NCBI RefSeq assembly: GCF_017948245.1
Contig: NZ_CP072865.1
Span: 1,327,501-1,391,500 of the forward strand
From: Rhizobium sp. NLR16a
GTDB lineage: Bacteria > Pseudomonadota > Alphaproteobacteria > Rhizobiales > Rhizobiaceae
Reading direction: 5' to 3'
Length of the DNA: 64,000 bases
Part shown: piece after piece, positions 8,023 to 16,965 of the stretch
Layout of the letters: every line of letters starts with the position of its first letter
Position numbering within the stretch: the first letter of the stretch is position 1
Made by a program: the position numbers and the translations under genes
The notes under the pieces: model-generated
What the model was told of the DNA's origin: nothing
What the model saw: only the letters and a program-made list of their open reading frames with translations
Database searches by the model: none

Positions 8023-11000
8023 ATGCATCTGCTTCTGGCCCAGCAGGGAACGATCAGCGACGGCGAAGAGGCAATCGACCTCGGCCAGTCGCCGGGCGAT
8101 ATGCTGTTCCTTTCGGCTGCCGACACCGAACTTGCCGCGGTCGCTACCGCCTATCGCGGGTGCGAGGGGATGCCGCATTCGCTGAGGCTCGCGAATCTGA
8201 TGAGCCTCAAGCATCCGATGTCAGTCGATACCTATGTCGAGCGAACGGCCCGGCACGCCAAGCTGATCGTCGTGCGTGCGCTCGGCGGCGCCAGCTATTT
8301 CCATTATGCGCTGGAGGCGCTGCACGCCGTTGCCGCCCGCAACGGCGCACTGATTGCAGTATTGCCTGGCGATGCCAAGCCAGATGCGGGGCTGGTTCCT
8401 TTCTCCAATGTTGACCTCGACGATCTCAACGCGCTCTGGGTCTATCTGATCGAGGGCGGCGACGCCAATACGCGGAGCTTCCTTGCTTATGCCTCGGCGA
8501 TGCTATCGGGCGCGGAGAAGCCGGCGCTGGCAGTGCCTTTGATGAAGGCGGGGATCTGGTGGCCGGGGCGAGGGGCGATCGGGGTCGAAGAGTGGCGGCG
8601 GGTCGTCGGTTCGCATGTCGCGCCAACGTCGTCCGTCAAGCGTGGGGCACCCCCCTCTGTCTTGCCGGACATCTCTCCCACAAGGGGGGAGATCAGCAAG
8701 TCGCTCGGACTTCCAACAAAAAAATTGCGTGAGAATGCCGCACTTTCGGCTGAAGAGATGGAGCGAAGCCTCGCATCCCCGATCTCCCCCCTTGTGGGGG
8801 AGATGTCCGGCAGGACAGAGGGGGGTACACCAAGCTCGACAGAAGAGGTGGAATTCGAACCCACGTCCCCCATCGTCGCCATCAGCTTCTACCGTGCCCT
8901 CGTCCAGAGCGGCGAGACCGGGCCGGTCGAGGCGCTGGTCGAGGCCCTGGCCGCACTTGGCCTGCGGCCGCTGCCGGTCTTTGCCTACAGCCTAAAGGAT
9001 CCCGTTTCGACAGGCATTCTCGAGAGCGTGTTTTCGGCGTTGAAACCGGATGTCGTCATCAACACAACGGGCTTTGCGGTCTCCGCGCCGAGCGCGGACC
9101 GGCAACCGACTGTGCTGGAGACGGATGGCGCAGTCGTACTGCAGGCAATCCTGTCGGCTTCGTCGCGGGAGGCCTGGGTGACCTCGTCGCAGGGTCTGTC
9201 GGCGCGCGACCTCGGCATGAATGTGGCGCTGCCCGAAGTCGACGGGCGGGTGTTGGCGCGGGCGGTGTCCTTCAAGACGGCGGCGCGTTACGACGCGGCT
9301 GTCGAGGCGAACATCGTCGCAAGCCTGCCCGACGCCGGCCGGCTCCGCTATACGGCGGAGCTCGCCGCCAGTTGGGTGCGGCTGCGCCGGACGCCCGCCA
9401 ATAGGAGGCGCATCGCCCTCATCATGGCGAATTATCCGAACCGCGACGGCCGACTCGGCAACGGCGTCGGACTCGACACGCCGGCCGGCAGCATCGAGGT
9501 GCTTCGGGCGATGGCGGGTGCGGGTTACCCGGTCGCCGATGTTCCGGCCGATGGCGACGCGCTGATCTGGCATCTGATGGAGGGGCCGACCAATTCCCGG
9601 CATGACGGCCGGGTCATCCGCGAGGCTCTTTCGCTCAGTCGCTACAAAAACTTCCTGGAATCTCTTCCCAAAAAGATTCAGGATGAGGTGAGGGCGCGCT
9701 GGGGCGAGCCAGAGAACGATCCCCATTTTCGCGACGGCGTCTTCGCCCTGCCTTTCGCCCGCTTCGGCGGCGTCCTGGTCGGCATCCAGCCGGCGCGCGG
9801 CTACAATATCGATCCGAAGGAGAGCTATCATTCGCCGGATCTCGTGCCGCCGCATGGCTATATTGCCTTCTATGCTTTCCTGCGGCGCGAATTTGGCGCC
9901 GACGCCGTCATCCACATGGGAAAGCATGGCAATCTCGAATGGCTGCCGGGCAAGGCGCTGGCGCTGTCTGAGACATGTTACCCGGAAGCGATCCTCGGGC
10001 CGCTGCCGCACCTTTATCCCTTTATCGTCAACGATCCCGGCGAGGGCACGCAGGCGAAGCGCCGCACCGCCGCCGTCATCATCGACCACCTGACGCCGCC
10101 GTTGACGCGGGCCGAAAGCTATGGACCGCTCAAGGATCTGGAGGCGCTGGTCGATGAATATTACGAAGCTTCGGGTGGCGATCCCCGCCGCATCCGGCTG
10201 CTCAGCCGCCAGATCCTCGATCTCGTCGCCGATATCGGGCTGGATCGGGATGCGGGGATTGCGAAAGGCGAGAGCGAAAGTGAGGCGCTGAAGAAGCTTG
10301 ATGCCTATCTCTGCGATCTGAAGGAGATGCAGATCCGTGACGGGCTGCATGTGTTCGGCGTGTCGCCGGAGGGGCGGCTGCTGACGGACTTGACCGTGGC
10401 GTTGGCGCGGGTCCCGCGCGGGCTGGGAGAGGGCTGTGATGCGAGTTTGCAGCGGGCGATTGCTGCGGATGCTAGGTTGAGTTTCCCCCTTCTCCCCAGC
10501 GCGGAGAGGATGTCCGCCAGGACAGATGAGGGGGCGAGCGACGGCAGGAGCGGGCGGCTGAGCGCAAGCGAGGCCGAGTCTGTGGCCCCCTCATCTGACC
10601 CTTCGGCCCCCCTTCTCACCGCCGGGGAGAAGGTGAGTCGCGCGCTTCAGCGTCCTTTTGACCCACTCGACTGCGACATGGCGACTCTTTGGACGGGCCC
10701 GCGTCCGGCTATTCTCGCAGATGTCCTCGACGCCCCCTGGCGCAGCAACGGCGACACCGTCGAGCGCATCGAACTGCTCGCGGGCAAGCTCGTTTCCGGC
10801 GAAATGGGGTGCCCAACCCTCTGGTCCCAAACCAGAACGGTGCTCGACGAGATCGAATCCCGGCTCAAGCCTTCCATTCTCGCCTGCGGCCCGGCGGAGA
10901 TCTCCGGCCTTCTGCGCGGCCTCGACGGCCGGTTCGTCGCCCCAGGCCCCTCCGGCGCGCCGACGCGCGGGCGGCCGGATGTGCTGCCGACGGGGCGGAA

Positions 11001-12183
11001 TTTTTACTCCGTCGACAGCCGCGCCGTGCCAACGCCGGCCGCCTACGAGCTCGGCAGAAAATCCGCGGAACTGCTGGTGCGCCGCTATGTTCAGGATCAT
11101 GGCGAGTGGCCGGTCTCCTTCGGGCTGACGGCCTGGGGCACGTCGAACATGCGCACGGGTGGTGACGATATCGCCCAAGCTTTGGCGCTGATCGGTGTCA
11201 AGCCGCTCTGGGACATGAGTTCGCGCCGCGTCACCGGCTATGAGATCATATCGCAAACAGTGCTCGGGCGGCCGCGCGTTGATGTGACGCTCCGGATTTC
11301 CGGCTTCTTCCGCGACGCCTTTCCCGAGCAGATCGCCCTGTTCGACATGGCGATCCGCGCCGTCGGGGCACTGGATGAGGATGCTGCCGACAACCCGATT
11401 GCCGGGCGCATGCGCGGCGAGGCGGCTCGGCTGGCCGCTGCCGGGCTCGATGAGAAGGCGGCGGTGAAGCGGGCGGGTTACCGCGTCTTCGGCTCTAAAC
11501 CCGGCGCCTACGGCGCGGGACTGCAGGCACTGATCGATGAAAAGGGCTGGGAGCGGCGTGCCGATCTTGCCGAAGCCTATCTCGTCTGGGGAAGTTATGC
11601 CTATGGCGCCGGCGAGGAGGGCAGGGCCGAACGCGGCCTGTTCGAGGAGAGGCTGCGCTCGGTGCAGGCCGTCATTCAGAACCAGGACAATCGCGAGCAT
11701 GACCTGCTCGATAGTGATGACTATTACCAGTTCGAGGGCGGCATGGCGGCTGCGGCCGAGCAGCTCGCCGGTACACGTCCAGCGATCTATCATAACGATC
11801 ATTCCAGGCCCGAACGACCTTTGATCCGCTCGCTCGAGGAGGAAATCGGCCGCGTCGTGCGCGGGCGCGTGGTCAATCCGAAATGGATATCGGGCGTCAT
11901 GCGCCATGGTTACAAGGGAGCCGCCGAGATCGCCGCCACCGTCGATTATCTCTTCGCCTTCGCTGCGACGACGGGCGCGGTCGGCGCGCATCATTTCGAG
12001 GCGGTCTATCAGGCCTTCGTCGCCGATCCGGACCTGCGCGGTTTCATGATCGAGAAAAACCCGGCGGCATTCGACGAGATGAAGGAGCGGCTGCGCGAGG
12101 CAATCGATCGCGGGCTCTGGACGCCGCGCAGCAATTCGGCCCGGTTCGACCTGGCTGCTACGAAACTGAATGAGGTGCACTGA
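8023..12183 (+). CDS. cobN: Cobaltochelatase large subunit CobN, with two repeat-derived insertions
   Basis: CobN is the large subunit of the aerobic ATP-dependent cobaltochelatase that puts cobalt into hydrogenobyrinic acid a,c-diamide. The protein is 1386 residues, about 110 longer than the CobN proteins I know (near 1275). The excess matches two palindromic repeats that stay in frame: about residues 210-268 (8650-8825) and 822-871 (10488-10633). Core motifs remain, such as VIHMGKHGNLEWLPGKA and the C-terminal HDLLDSDDYYQFEGG. It follows cobW by 3 bp and overlaps cobO (ATG shared with its stop region). The small subunits CobS/CobT of the chelatase are not in this window. Confidence 0.96.
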   Translation: MHLLLAQQGTISDGEEAIDLGQSPGDMLFLSAADTELAAVATAYRGCEGMPHSLRLANLMSLKHPMSVDTYVERTARHAKLIVVRALGGASYFHYALEALHAVAARNGALIAVLPGDAKPDAGLVPFSNVDLDDLNALWVYLIEGGDANTRSFLAYASAMLSGAEKPALAVPLMKAGIWWPGRGAIGVEEWRRVVGSHVAPTSSVKRGAPPSVLPDISPTRGEISKSLGLPTKKLRENAALSAEEMERSLASPISPLVGEMSGRTEGGTPSSTEEVEFEPTSPIVAISFYRALVQSGETGPVEALVEALAALGLRPLPVFAYSLKDPVSTGILESVFSALKPDVVINTTGFAVSAPSADRQPTVLETDGAVVLQAILSASSREAWVTSSQGLSARDLGMNVALPEVDGRVLARAVSFKTAARYDAAVEANIVASLPDAGRLRYTAELAASWVRLRRTPANRRRIALIMANYPNRDGRLGNGVGLDTPAGSIEVLRAMAGAGYPVADVPADGDALIWHLMEGPTNSRHDGRVIREALSLSRYKNFLESLPKKIQDEVRARWGEPENDPHFRDGVFALPFARFGGVLVGIQPARGYNIDPKESYHSPDLVPPHGYIAFYAFLRREFGADAVIHMGKHGNLEWLPGKALALSETCYPEAILGPLPHLYPFIVNDPGEGTQAKRRTAAVIIDHLTPPLTRAESYGPLKDLEALVDEYYEASGGDPRRIRLLSRQILDLVADIGLDRDAGIAKGESESEALKKLDAYLCDLKEMQIRDGLHVFGVSPEGRLLTDLTVALARVPRGLGEGCDASLQRAIAADARLSFPLLPSAERMSARTDEGASDGRSGRLSASEAESVAPSSDPSAPLLTAGEKVSRALQRPFDPLDCDMATLWTGPRPAILADVLDAPWRSNGDTVERIELLAGKLVSGEMGCPTLWSQTRTVLDEIESRLKPSILACGPAEISGLLRGLDGRFVAPGPSGAPTRGRPDVLPTGRNFYSVDSRAVPTPAAYELGRKSAELLVRRYVQDHGEWPVSFGLTAWGTSNMRTGGDDIAQALALIGVKPLWDMSSRRVTGYEIISQTVLGRPRVDVTLRISGFFRDAFPEQIALFDMAIRAVGALDEDAADNPIAGRMRGEAARLAAAGLDEKAAVKRAGYRVFGSKPGAYGAGLQALIDEKGWERRADLAEAYLVWGSYAYGAGEEGRAERGLFEERLRSVQAVIQNQDNREHDLLDSDDYYQFEGGMAAAAEQLAGTRPAIYHNDHSRPERPLIRSLEEEIGRVVRGRVVNPKWISGVMRHGYKGAAEIAATVDYLFAFAATTGAVGAHHFEAVYQAFVADPDLRGFMIEKNPAAFDEMKERLREAIDRGLWTPRSNSARFDLAATKLNEVH
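8650..8825. repeat. Palindromic repeat inside cobN, first (family B)
   Basis: The left arm (8650-8693) and right arm (8782-8825) are inverted near-perfect complements of about 44 bases, including CTTGCCGGACAT with its counterpart ATGTCCGGCAGG and CCCACAAGGGGG with its counterpart. This type is familiar from rhizobial intergenic DNA. Here it is translated as ...PPSVLPDISPTRGEI... to ...SPLVGEMSGRTEGG... within CobN, without a stop. Confidence 0.9.
10488..10633. repeat. Palindromic repeat inside cobN, second (family C)
   Basis: Outer arms CCTTCTCCCC (10488-10497) and GGGGAGAAGG (10624-10633) enclose a perfect inner pair, CAGATGAGGGGGC (10523-10535) with GCCCCCTCATCTG (10585-10597). It is translated as a Ser/Ala-rich stretch between IAADAR and RPFDPLDCDMATLW of CobN, sequences that adjoin each other in ordinary CobN proteins. 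The sequence differs from the first insertion, so a separate event is implied. Confidence 0.88.
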
Positions 12184-12818
12184 TGAGTGACGAGATCCCA
12201 GAAAACGAATCGACCAAGGACGATGCCCGCCACGCCGAGAGGATGGCGAAGAAGAAGGCTGCGCGCGACAAGATCATGGCGACCAAGACGGACGGCAAGG
12301 GCCTGATCATCGTCCATACCGGCAAGGGCAAGGGTAAGTCGTCAGCCGCCTTCGGGATGATCTTCCGCCACATCGCCCACAGCAAGCCGTCAGCCGTCGT
12401 GCAGTTCATCAAGGGAGCGATGTGGACCGGCGAGCGCGACCTGATCGAGAAGCATTTTTCCGATCTCTGCCAGTTCCACACGATGGGCGAGGGCTTCACC
12501 TGGGAAACGCAGGACCGGGCCCGCGACATCGCCGCCGCCTCGGCGGCCTGGGAAAAGGCCAAGGAACTGATCCGCGATGAGCGCAATTCCATGGTGCTGC
12601 TCGACGAGATCAACATCGCGCTGCGCTACGACTATCTCGACATCAACGAGGTCGTCGCCTTCCTGAAGAGCGAGAAGCCCCCTATGACCCATGTCGTGCT
12701 GACGGGGCGCAACGCCAAGGAAGAACTGATCGAGATCGCCGATCTGGTCACCGAGATGGAACTCGTCAAACATCCGTTCCGGTCGGGCATCAAGGGCCAG
12801 CCCGGCGTGGAGTTCTGA
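12183..12818 (+). CDS. cobO: Corrinoid adenosyltransferase CobO
   Basis: CobO (CobA/BtuR type) transfers the adenosyl group of ATP to reduced corrinoid. The 211-residue length is typical for the alphaproteobacterial enzyme. The P-loop HTGKGKGKSSAAFG lies near residues 44-57, and family sequences VVQFIKGAMWTGERDL, VLLDEINIALRYDYL and HVVLTGRNAKEELIEIADLVTEM are divided along the chain as expected. The start overlaps the cobN stop by one base. It is the last gene of the cobP operon and ends 5 bp from the convergent XRE gene. Confidence 0.97.
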   Translation: MSDEIPENESTKDDARHAERMAKKKAARDKIMATKTDGKGLIIVHTGKGKGKSSAAFGMIFRHIAHSKPSAVVQFIKGAMWTGERDLIEKHFSDLCQFHTMGEGFTWETQDRARDIAAASAAWEKAKELIRDERNSMVLLDEINIALRYDYLDINEVVAFLKSEKPPMTHVVLTGRNAKEELIEIADLVTEMELVKHPFRSGIKGQPGVEF

Positions 12819-12823
12819 GCCAC

Positions 12824-13618
12824 TCAGTTGAGTGCCAGGCTGCGCAGGATGGCGGCCGTTTCCTCATCCGCCGGAAAGAAGGATTCGACCGCGAGCTCCG
12901 ACAGGGTGATATCGACAGGCGTGCCGAAGACCGTCGTTGTCGAGATCAGCGACAGCAACCCGGCTTTGTTCGCAAGCCGGAGGGGAACGGCGATACCGGC
13001 ATAGTCGGCGTGGTTTTCGCCGGGCCGGTCCGACGCCGGATAGGACCGGAGCTCCTTCAACAGCTTTTCCAGAACAGGATCACCTGAGGCCGATATCTGC
13101 TGACGCAGCCTGTCGAGGAGGTGGCCGCGCCACTCACCGTGATTGACGATATGCGGCGCCAACCCCTGCGGATGCAGGCTGAGGCGCAGCACGTTGACGG
13201 GCGGCGCGAGCAGCGACTGATCGGCAACGCCTGACAGCAAGGGAGCGATCGCAGCGTTGGCGGCGACCAGGGTCCAGTGGCGGTCGACCGCCAGTGCCGG
13301 GAAGGGCTCGTGCCCTTTCAGCACCATGTCGACGGCGCGTCGCGCCGCCTCAAGGGCAGGATCATCAAGCTTGCGTTCGGCAAAGATTGGGGCGAAACCC
13401 GCCGCCAGCAGCAGCGGGTTGCGGTCGCGCAGGGGCACGCCGAGGCGTTCGGCAAGATGCAGCAGCATCTCGCGGCTCGGTGTCGCGCGCCCGCTCTCGA
13501 TGAAGCTCAGATGCCGCTGCGAGATCTCCGCCTCCAGCGCCAGGTCGAGTTGGCTCATGCGGCGGCGCTGGCGCCACTCGCGCAGGTGATCTCCGAGGGA
13601 GCGGGCGGCCGGCGTCAT
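12824..13618 (-). CDS. XRE-family transcriptional regulator with MmyB-like domain
   Basis: An N-terminal helix-turn-helix of the XRE/Cro type covers about residues 8-63 (LREWRQRRRMSQLDLALEAE, then ISQRHLSFIESGRATP). The rest (about 100-255) matches the MmyB-like ligand-binding domain seen in many actinobacterial and rhizobial regulators, with DRHWTLVAANAAI and a C-terminal part resembling TTVFGTPVDITLSELAVESFFP. The ATG at 13618 overlaps the stop of the upstream NTF2-like gene as ATGA, so the two are co-translated. The regulated genes and the ligand are unknown. Confidence 0.9.
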   Translation of the reverse strand: MTPAARSLGDHLREWRQRRRMSQLDLALEAEISQRHLSFIESGRATPSREMLLHLAERLGVPLRDRNPLLLAAGFAPIFAERKLDDPALEAARRAVDMVLKGHEPFPALAVDRHWTLVAANAAIAPLLSGVADQSLLAPPVNVLRLSLHPQGLAPHIVNHGEWRGHLLDRLRQQISASGDPVLEKLLKELRSYPASDRPGENHADYAGIAVPLRLANKAGLLSLISTTTVFGTPVDITLSELAVESFFPADEETAAILRSLALN

Positions 13619-13983
13619 CAGGTGGCTGCCGGCAGTTGGTCGATGAAGCCGCGCACGGATTTCAGCTTGCCGCCGTCGAGTTCGGCGAAATCCGTGCCCT
13701 TGATCAGCGCTTCGCCGTTTTCGGGCCCGAGCCTCCAGGAAAAGCGCAGGTTGTCGCCATAGCCGTCGGCCGCGCCGATCAGTTCGAAGCGGAAGCCGGG
13801 GAAACGGCTTTGCACGGCCTCGACCAGCGCATTGATCTGCTCGTGACCTTCGCCGCGCATCAGCGGATCGACATAGGTGGCCGCTTCCGCCCAGCTCTCG
13901 GCGATGAGAGCGCGGCGGCGAGCGCCATCCGTCTCGTTCCAGACGGCGAGGTAGCGCTCGGCTTTGGTCTTTGCGTCGTTCAT
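13618..13983 (-). CDS. NTF2-like / SnoaL-fold protein
   Basis: A 121-residue protein with the cone-shaped NTF2 fold pattern: AERYLAVWNETD at the start, AEAATYVDPLMRGEGHEQINALVEA in the middle and a C-terminal strand ending DFAELDGGKLKSVRGFIDQLP. The start is placed at 13983 because AAGGAG stands eight bases before that ATG; an ATG 16 codons further upstream lacks a comparable site. It is the first gene of a two-gene unit with the XRE regulator. The fold hosts small-molecule isomerases and hydrolases as well as binding proteins, so no substrate is proposed. Confidence 0.85.
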   Translation of the reverse strand: MNDAKTKAERYLAVWNETDGARRRALIAESWAEAATYVDPLMRGEGHEQINALVEAVQSRFPGFRFELIGAADGYGDNLRFSWRLGPENGEALIKGTDFAELDGGKLKSVRGFIDQLPAAT

Positions 13984-14056
13984 CAGGTCATCTCCTTTTG
14001 ATCGCCCGTCAGTTCCAGGCAGCGCGATCATGCGGGAAGGTGGCGCACCCTATCAA

Positions 14057-14866
14057 TTACGCCTGAGGTAATGGGCGCTGGCAGATGCCAAGCCAGACAC
14101 GCAGCGGATTTGCCGGATCGGCGAGCAGCTTCACCGCAAGGGCGACGCAGACGATGACGAGCAGCGGCTTGATGAGCTTTGCGCCGATGCGCATGGCGAG
14201 CCGTGAGCCCAATTGTGCGCCGAGGAACTGGCAGACGCCCATCAACAGGCCGATCTTCCAGAGGATTGCGCCGAAGCTTGCGAAGACGATCAGCGCACCG
14301 AGGTTCGAGCCGAAATTCAGAAGTTTGGTGTGCGCGGTGGCCTTAAGCACGCCGAAGCCGGCGAGGGTGACGAAGGCGAGCATGAAGAAGGAGCCGGTGC
14401 CGGGGCCGAAGACGCCGTCGTAGAAGCCGATGGCCGGCACCAGCGTCAGGCCGAAGGCGAAGGGCGTGATGAGACGGTGTTTGTCGAGGTCGTTGAGATT
14501 CGGTTTGACAGCAAAGAAGATCGCGATTGCCAGCAGCAGCACAGGCATGATCGCTTGAAGCACCTGTCCTGGTACGATCGTCGCAAGAGCGGCGCCGAGT
14601 GCCCCGCCCATGACGGACATCAGCGCCATCGGCAGCTGTTCGGAAAGCTCCACATGGCCCTTGCGGGCGTAGGCGAGCGTCGCGGAAGCGGCGCCGAAGA
14701 TCGATTGCACCTTGTTGGTTCCGAGCGTCTGCAGCGGCGGGATGCCGGCGATCAGCATGGCAGGAACCGTAATCAGACCGCCGCCGCCGGCAATGGCATC
14801 GACGAAACCGGCGAAGAAGGCGGCCGCGCAGAGCAGCAGAAGCAGATCAAGGGCGATGTCAGGCAA
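14057..14866 (-). CDS. TauE/SafE-family membrane permease
   Basis: The protein of about 269 residues has seven to eight hydrophobic helices with the TauE/SafE pattern: FFAGFVDAIAGGGGLITVPAM near the N-terminus, LGTNKVQSIFGAASATLAY after it, and GFYDGVFGPGTGSFFMLAF in the second repeat. Family members move sulfite, sulfonates or other small organic anions, or metals, across the inner membrane. The start is taken as TTG at 14866, where the membrane domain begins; GGAA lies seven bases upstream. Longer open sequence to 15343 overlaps cobE on the other strand and is not membrane-like. It is divergent from cobE. Confidence 0.88.
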   Translation of the reverse strand: MPDIALDLLLLLCAAAFFAGFVDAIAGGGGLITVPAMLIAGIPPLQTLGTNKVQSIFGAASATLAYARKGHVELSEQLPMALMSVMGGALGAALATIVPGQVLQAIMPVLLLAIAIFFAVKPNLNDLDKHRLITPFAFGLTLVPAIGFYDGVFGPGTGSFFMLAFVTLAGFGVLKATAHTKLLNFGSNLGALIVFASFGAILWKIGLLMGVCQFLGAQLGSRLAMRIGAKLIKPLLVIVCVALAVKLLADPANPLRVWLGICQRPLPQA

Positions 14867-14965
14867 GATGCTATTCCAGAAGGATCTTTCACGGGTCTTG
14901 TTGCATTTCCCCCTCCAAGCTGCAATGGCTGCAAGGACACAGCAGGGGTACATTCGGCTGCCTCC

Positions 14966-15385
14966 ATGAGCGACATTTCTTTCGATGCGACAAGGCGCCA
15001 TGTGCTCGGGCTCGGCTGCGAGCGCGGGACGCCGGTCGCCGAGGTGCAGGCGCTGGCCGTTGCGGCCCTGGCGGCGGCCGGTATCGGTGCGGAGGAACTC
15101 GCCGCTATTGCTTCTATCGACAGCCGCCGTAAGGAGGCGGCTATCCTCGCGGTCGCCAGGCATTTTGGCGTGCCGGCCGTATTCTTCGACGCGCCGCGGC
15201 TGGAGCGGGAAACGCCGCGGCTCAAAAATCCGTCGGCCGTCGTCTTTGCTCGGGTCGGCTGCCATGGGGTGGCGGAATCGGCAGCGCTTGCGGCGACCGG
15301 TGATAATGCCGAACTGATGCTTGGCAAAATCAAATCGGCGCATGCAACGGCGGCAGTTGCCCGTGGCGGGTTGCAGAAAGCCTGA
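14966..15385 (+). CDS. cobE: Cobalamin biosynthesis protein CobE
   Basis: This 139-residue protein matches CobE, which corresponds to the C-terminal domain of CbiG. It begins near a GLGCERGTPVAEV motif and contains ASIDSRRKEAAILAVARHFGVP and PSAVVFARVGCHGVAESAAL, both characteristic of that domain. CobE is required in the aerobic pathway, but its exact reaction is unsettled; a role around ring contraction/acetate release is often proposed by analogy to CbiG. The ATG at 14966 fits the family N-terminus. No strong ribosome site is visible, and the reading frame is open far upstream on this strand. Confidence 0.9.
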   Translation: MSDISFDATRRHVLGLGCERGTPVAEVQALAVAALAAAGIGAEELAAIASIDSRRKEAAILAVARHFGVPAVFFDAPRLERETPRLKNPSAVVFARVGCHGVAESAALAATGDNAELMLGKIKSAHATAAVARGGLQKA

Positions 15386-15456
15386 TGGTCGCTATGGTGG
15401 CGGCAATTCGCGGCGCCACCCGGCAGCCTCGCGATTCACATTCTAGAGGAAAAATC

Positions 15457-16407
15457 ATGCACAAGGTCATTTATGACACTGACCCGGGCGTTGACGACGC
15501 CATGGCGCTTCTCTTCCTGCATCGGCATCCCGAAATCGACCTGATCGGCATCACCACCGTGTTCGGCAATGCCTCGGTCGAGACGACGACGCGCAATGCG
15601 CTCTTCCTCAAGCGTGAATGGAATATTCCTGCACCCGTCGCCAAAGGCGCCAGCGTCACCATCGATGCCTCGCGCGCGGCGCGGGAGTGGCCTTCCATGG
15701 TGCATGGCGACAACGGCCTCGGTGATATCGAGGTGCCAGCGTCGATCGACCTGCCGCTCGATCCGCGCCCGGCGCACCGCTTCATCATCGACACCGTGCG
15801 TGCCCATCCCGGCGAGGTGCGCCTGGTCGCGGTCGGGCGAATGACCAATCTGGCGCGGGCGTTGAAGGAAGACCCGGAGATTGCGACCCTGGTCAAGGAC
15901 GTCGTCATCATGGGTGGCAATTTCTATGTGCCCGGCAATGTCTCGCCGGTCGCCGAGGCCAATATTCATGGCGATCCCGAGGCCGCCGACATCGTCATGA
16001 CCGCGCCCTGGAAGGTCGCAGTCATCGGCCTTGACGTCACCTCGATCACCACCATGAGCCGCAGTTATCTCGGCAGGATGGCGGCCGAGGGAGATGGTGC
16101 CGTGAAACTGCTCGACGCACTCTCGCAATCCTACATCGACTTCTACAAGCATGCGGTCGAGGACGGCATGATGGTGCATGACAGCTGCGCCGCAGTCTAC
16201 GTCGTGGCGCCGGAGCTGTTCTCGTCCATCTCAGGTGCGGTGCGCGTCGTCTGCGGCGGCATTGCCGACGGCCAGACGATCGTCAAGCCGGACAATCGCC
16301 GGTTCCCGCCCGGCGATTGGGATGATCGGCCGAGCCAGATCGTCACCACAGGGATCGAGTCGGAAAAGGTCCTGACGCTGATCCGCGATACGCTGCTTCG
16401 CGGCTGA
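15457..16407 (+). CDS. Inosine/uridine-preferring nucleoside hydrolase
   Basis: The N-terminal signature DTDPGVDDAMALLF (residues 6-19) holds the aspartates that bind calcium and ribose in IunH-type N-ribohydrolases. Other conserved parts are MGGNFYVPGNVSPVAEANIHGDPEAAD and the C-terminal aspartate in VHDSCAAVYV. The enzyme splits nucleosides into base and ribose in the cytoplasm. At 316 residues it is full length. The start at 15457 has AGAGGA upstream. Its position between cobE and cobA does not imply a role in cobalamin synthesis, though nucleoside or base salvage touches the lower-ligand branch. Confidence 0.93.
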   Translation: MHKVIYDTDPGVDDAMALLFLHRHPEIDLIGITTVFGNASVETTTRNALFLKREWNIPAPVAKGASVTIDASRAAREWPSMVHGDNGLGDIEVPASIDLPLDPRPAHRFIIDTVRAHPGEVRLVAVGRMTNLARALKEDPEIATLVKDVVIMGGNFYVPGNVSPVAEANIHGDPEAADIVMTAPWKVAVIGLDVTSITTMSRSYLGRMAAEGDGAVKLLDALSQSYIDFYKHAVEDGMMVHDSCAAVYVVAPELFSSISGAVRVVCGGIADGQTIVKPDNRRFPPGDWDDRPSQIVTTGIESEKVLTLIRDTLLRG

Positions 16408-16521
16408 GTGTCTTCAACGCCGATTGGAATGTATTTCACCACAGCAGGCGTCGCCTGGCGTCATCCTCGGCACAGGCCACAGCGATACGCCCGGATCTCC
16501 GCAACCTCTCGCGGCGGGCCA

Positions 16522-16965
16522 TTATCCGCCCAGCAAACCTAAGCGGGCGCCGGCGGAGCCGGGCACTTCGCCAAACCTGTTGGGGTCCTTCGAGCCAGGA
16601 GTTAGGATGATTGCAAGATGGACCGCCAGCAGAAAGATGCTCATGAGAATTACTGCGGTCAGGGAGCCAACTGCTTCGTAATAGCCGTAGAGCAGGTGAA
16701 GCATGAAGACTGAAGCGGTCCACCAGCCGCTCTGATCGAAATCATGCAGTCGCATCACCATTAGGCAAAGGCAGGTGATGAGCGCCAGCGCATAGGTTAG
16801 GGCGATTAACTCCTTAACCCTTGAAATCGCTTCCCGAGTTCCGACCAGCGTCAGTAAGTGAGTGAGAGCGAATACCACGGCCGCGGCGACAGCAATGACT
16901 GCCACGTTGAACAGGAAATAGCGAAGACGACCAAGCCTGCCCCGTAACGAGAATATTCTGAGCAT
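16522..16965 (-). CDS. DUF805-family inner-membrane protein
   Basis: Residues LRIFSLRGRLGRLRYFLFNVAV at the start, the loop MRLHDFDQSGWW and the C-terminal LTPGSKDPNRFGEVPG are the DUF805 pattern, with four hydrophobic helices. Function is unknown; relatives are small integral membrane proteins. The start is set at 16965, just after AAGGGG, where family proteins usually begin; another in-frame ATG at 16986 would add seven residues. It stands alone between convergent and divergent neighbours. Confidence 0.8.
   Translation of the reverse strand: MLRIFSLRGRLGRLRYFLFNVAVIAVAAAVVFALTHLLTLVGTREAISRVKELIALTYALALITCLCLMVMRLHDFDQSGWWTASVFMLHLLYGYYEAVGSLTAVILMSIFLLAVHLAIILTPGSKDPNRFGEVPGSAGARLGLLGG

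Noticed and set aside
6418..8214. A 598-codon minus-strand frame opposite cobP and cobW
   Set aside because: Antisense to two well-supported genes and lacking any motif.
8992..10350. Long minus-strand frames opposite cobN (also 10591-12180)
   Set aside because: They mirror the codon bias of cobN and show no protein family signature.
14213..14965. N-terminal extension of cobE over the TauE gene
   Set aside because: The extra 251 residues are antisense to a clear membrane protein gene and absent from CobE; the start at 14966 fits.
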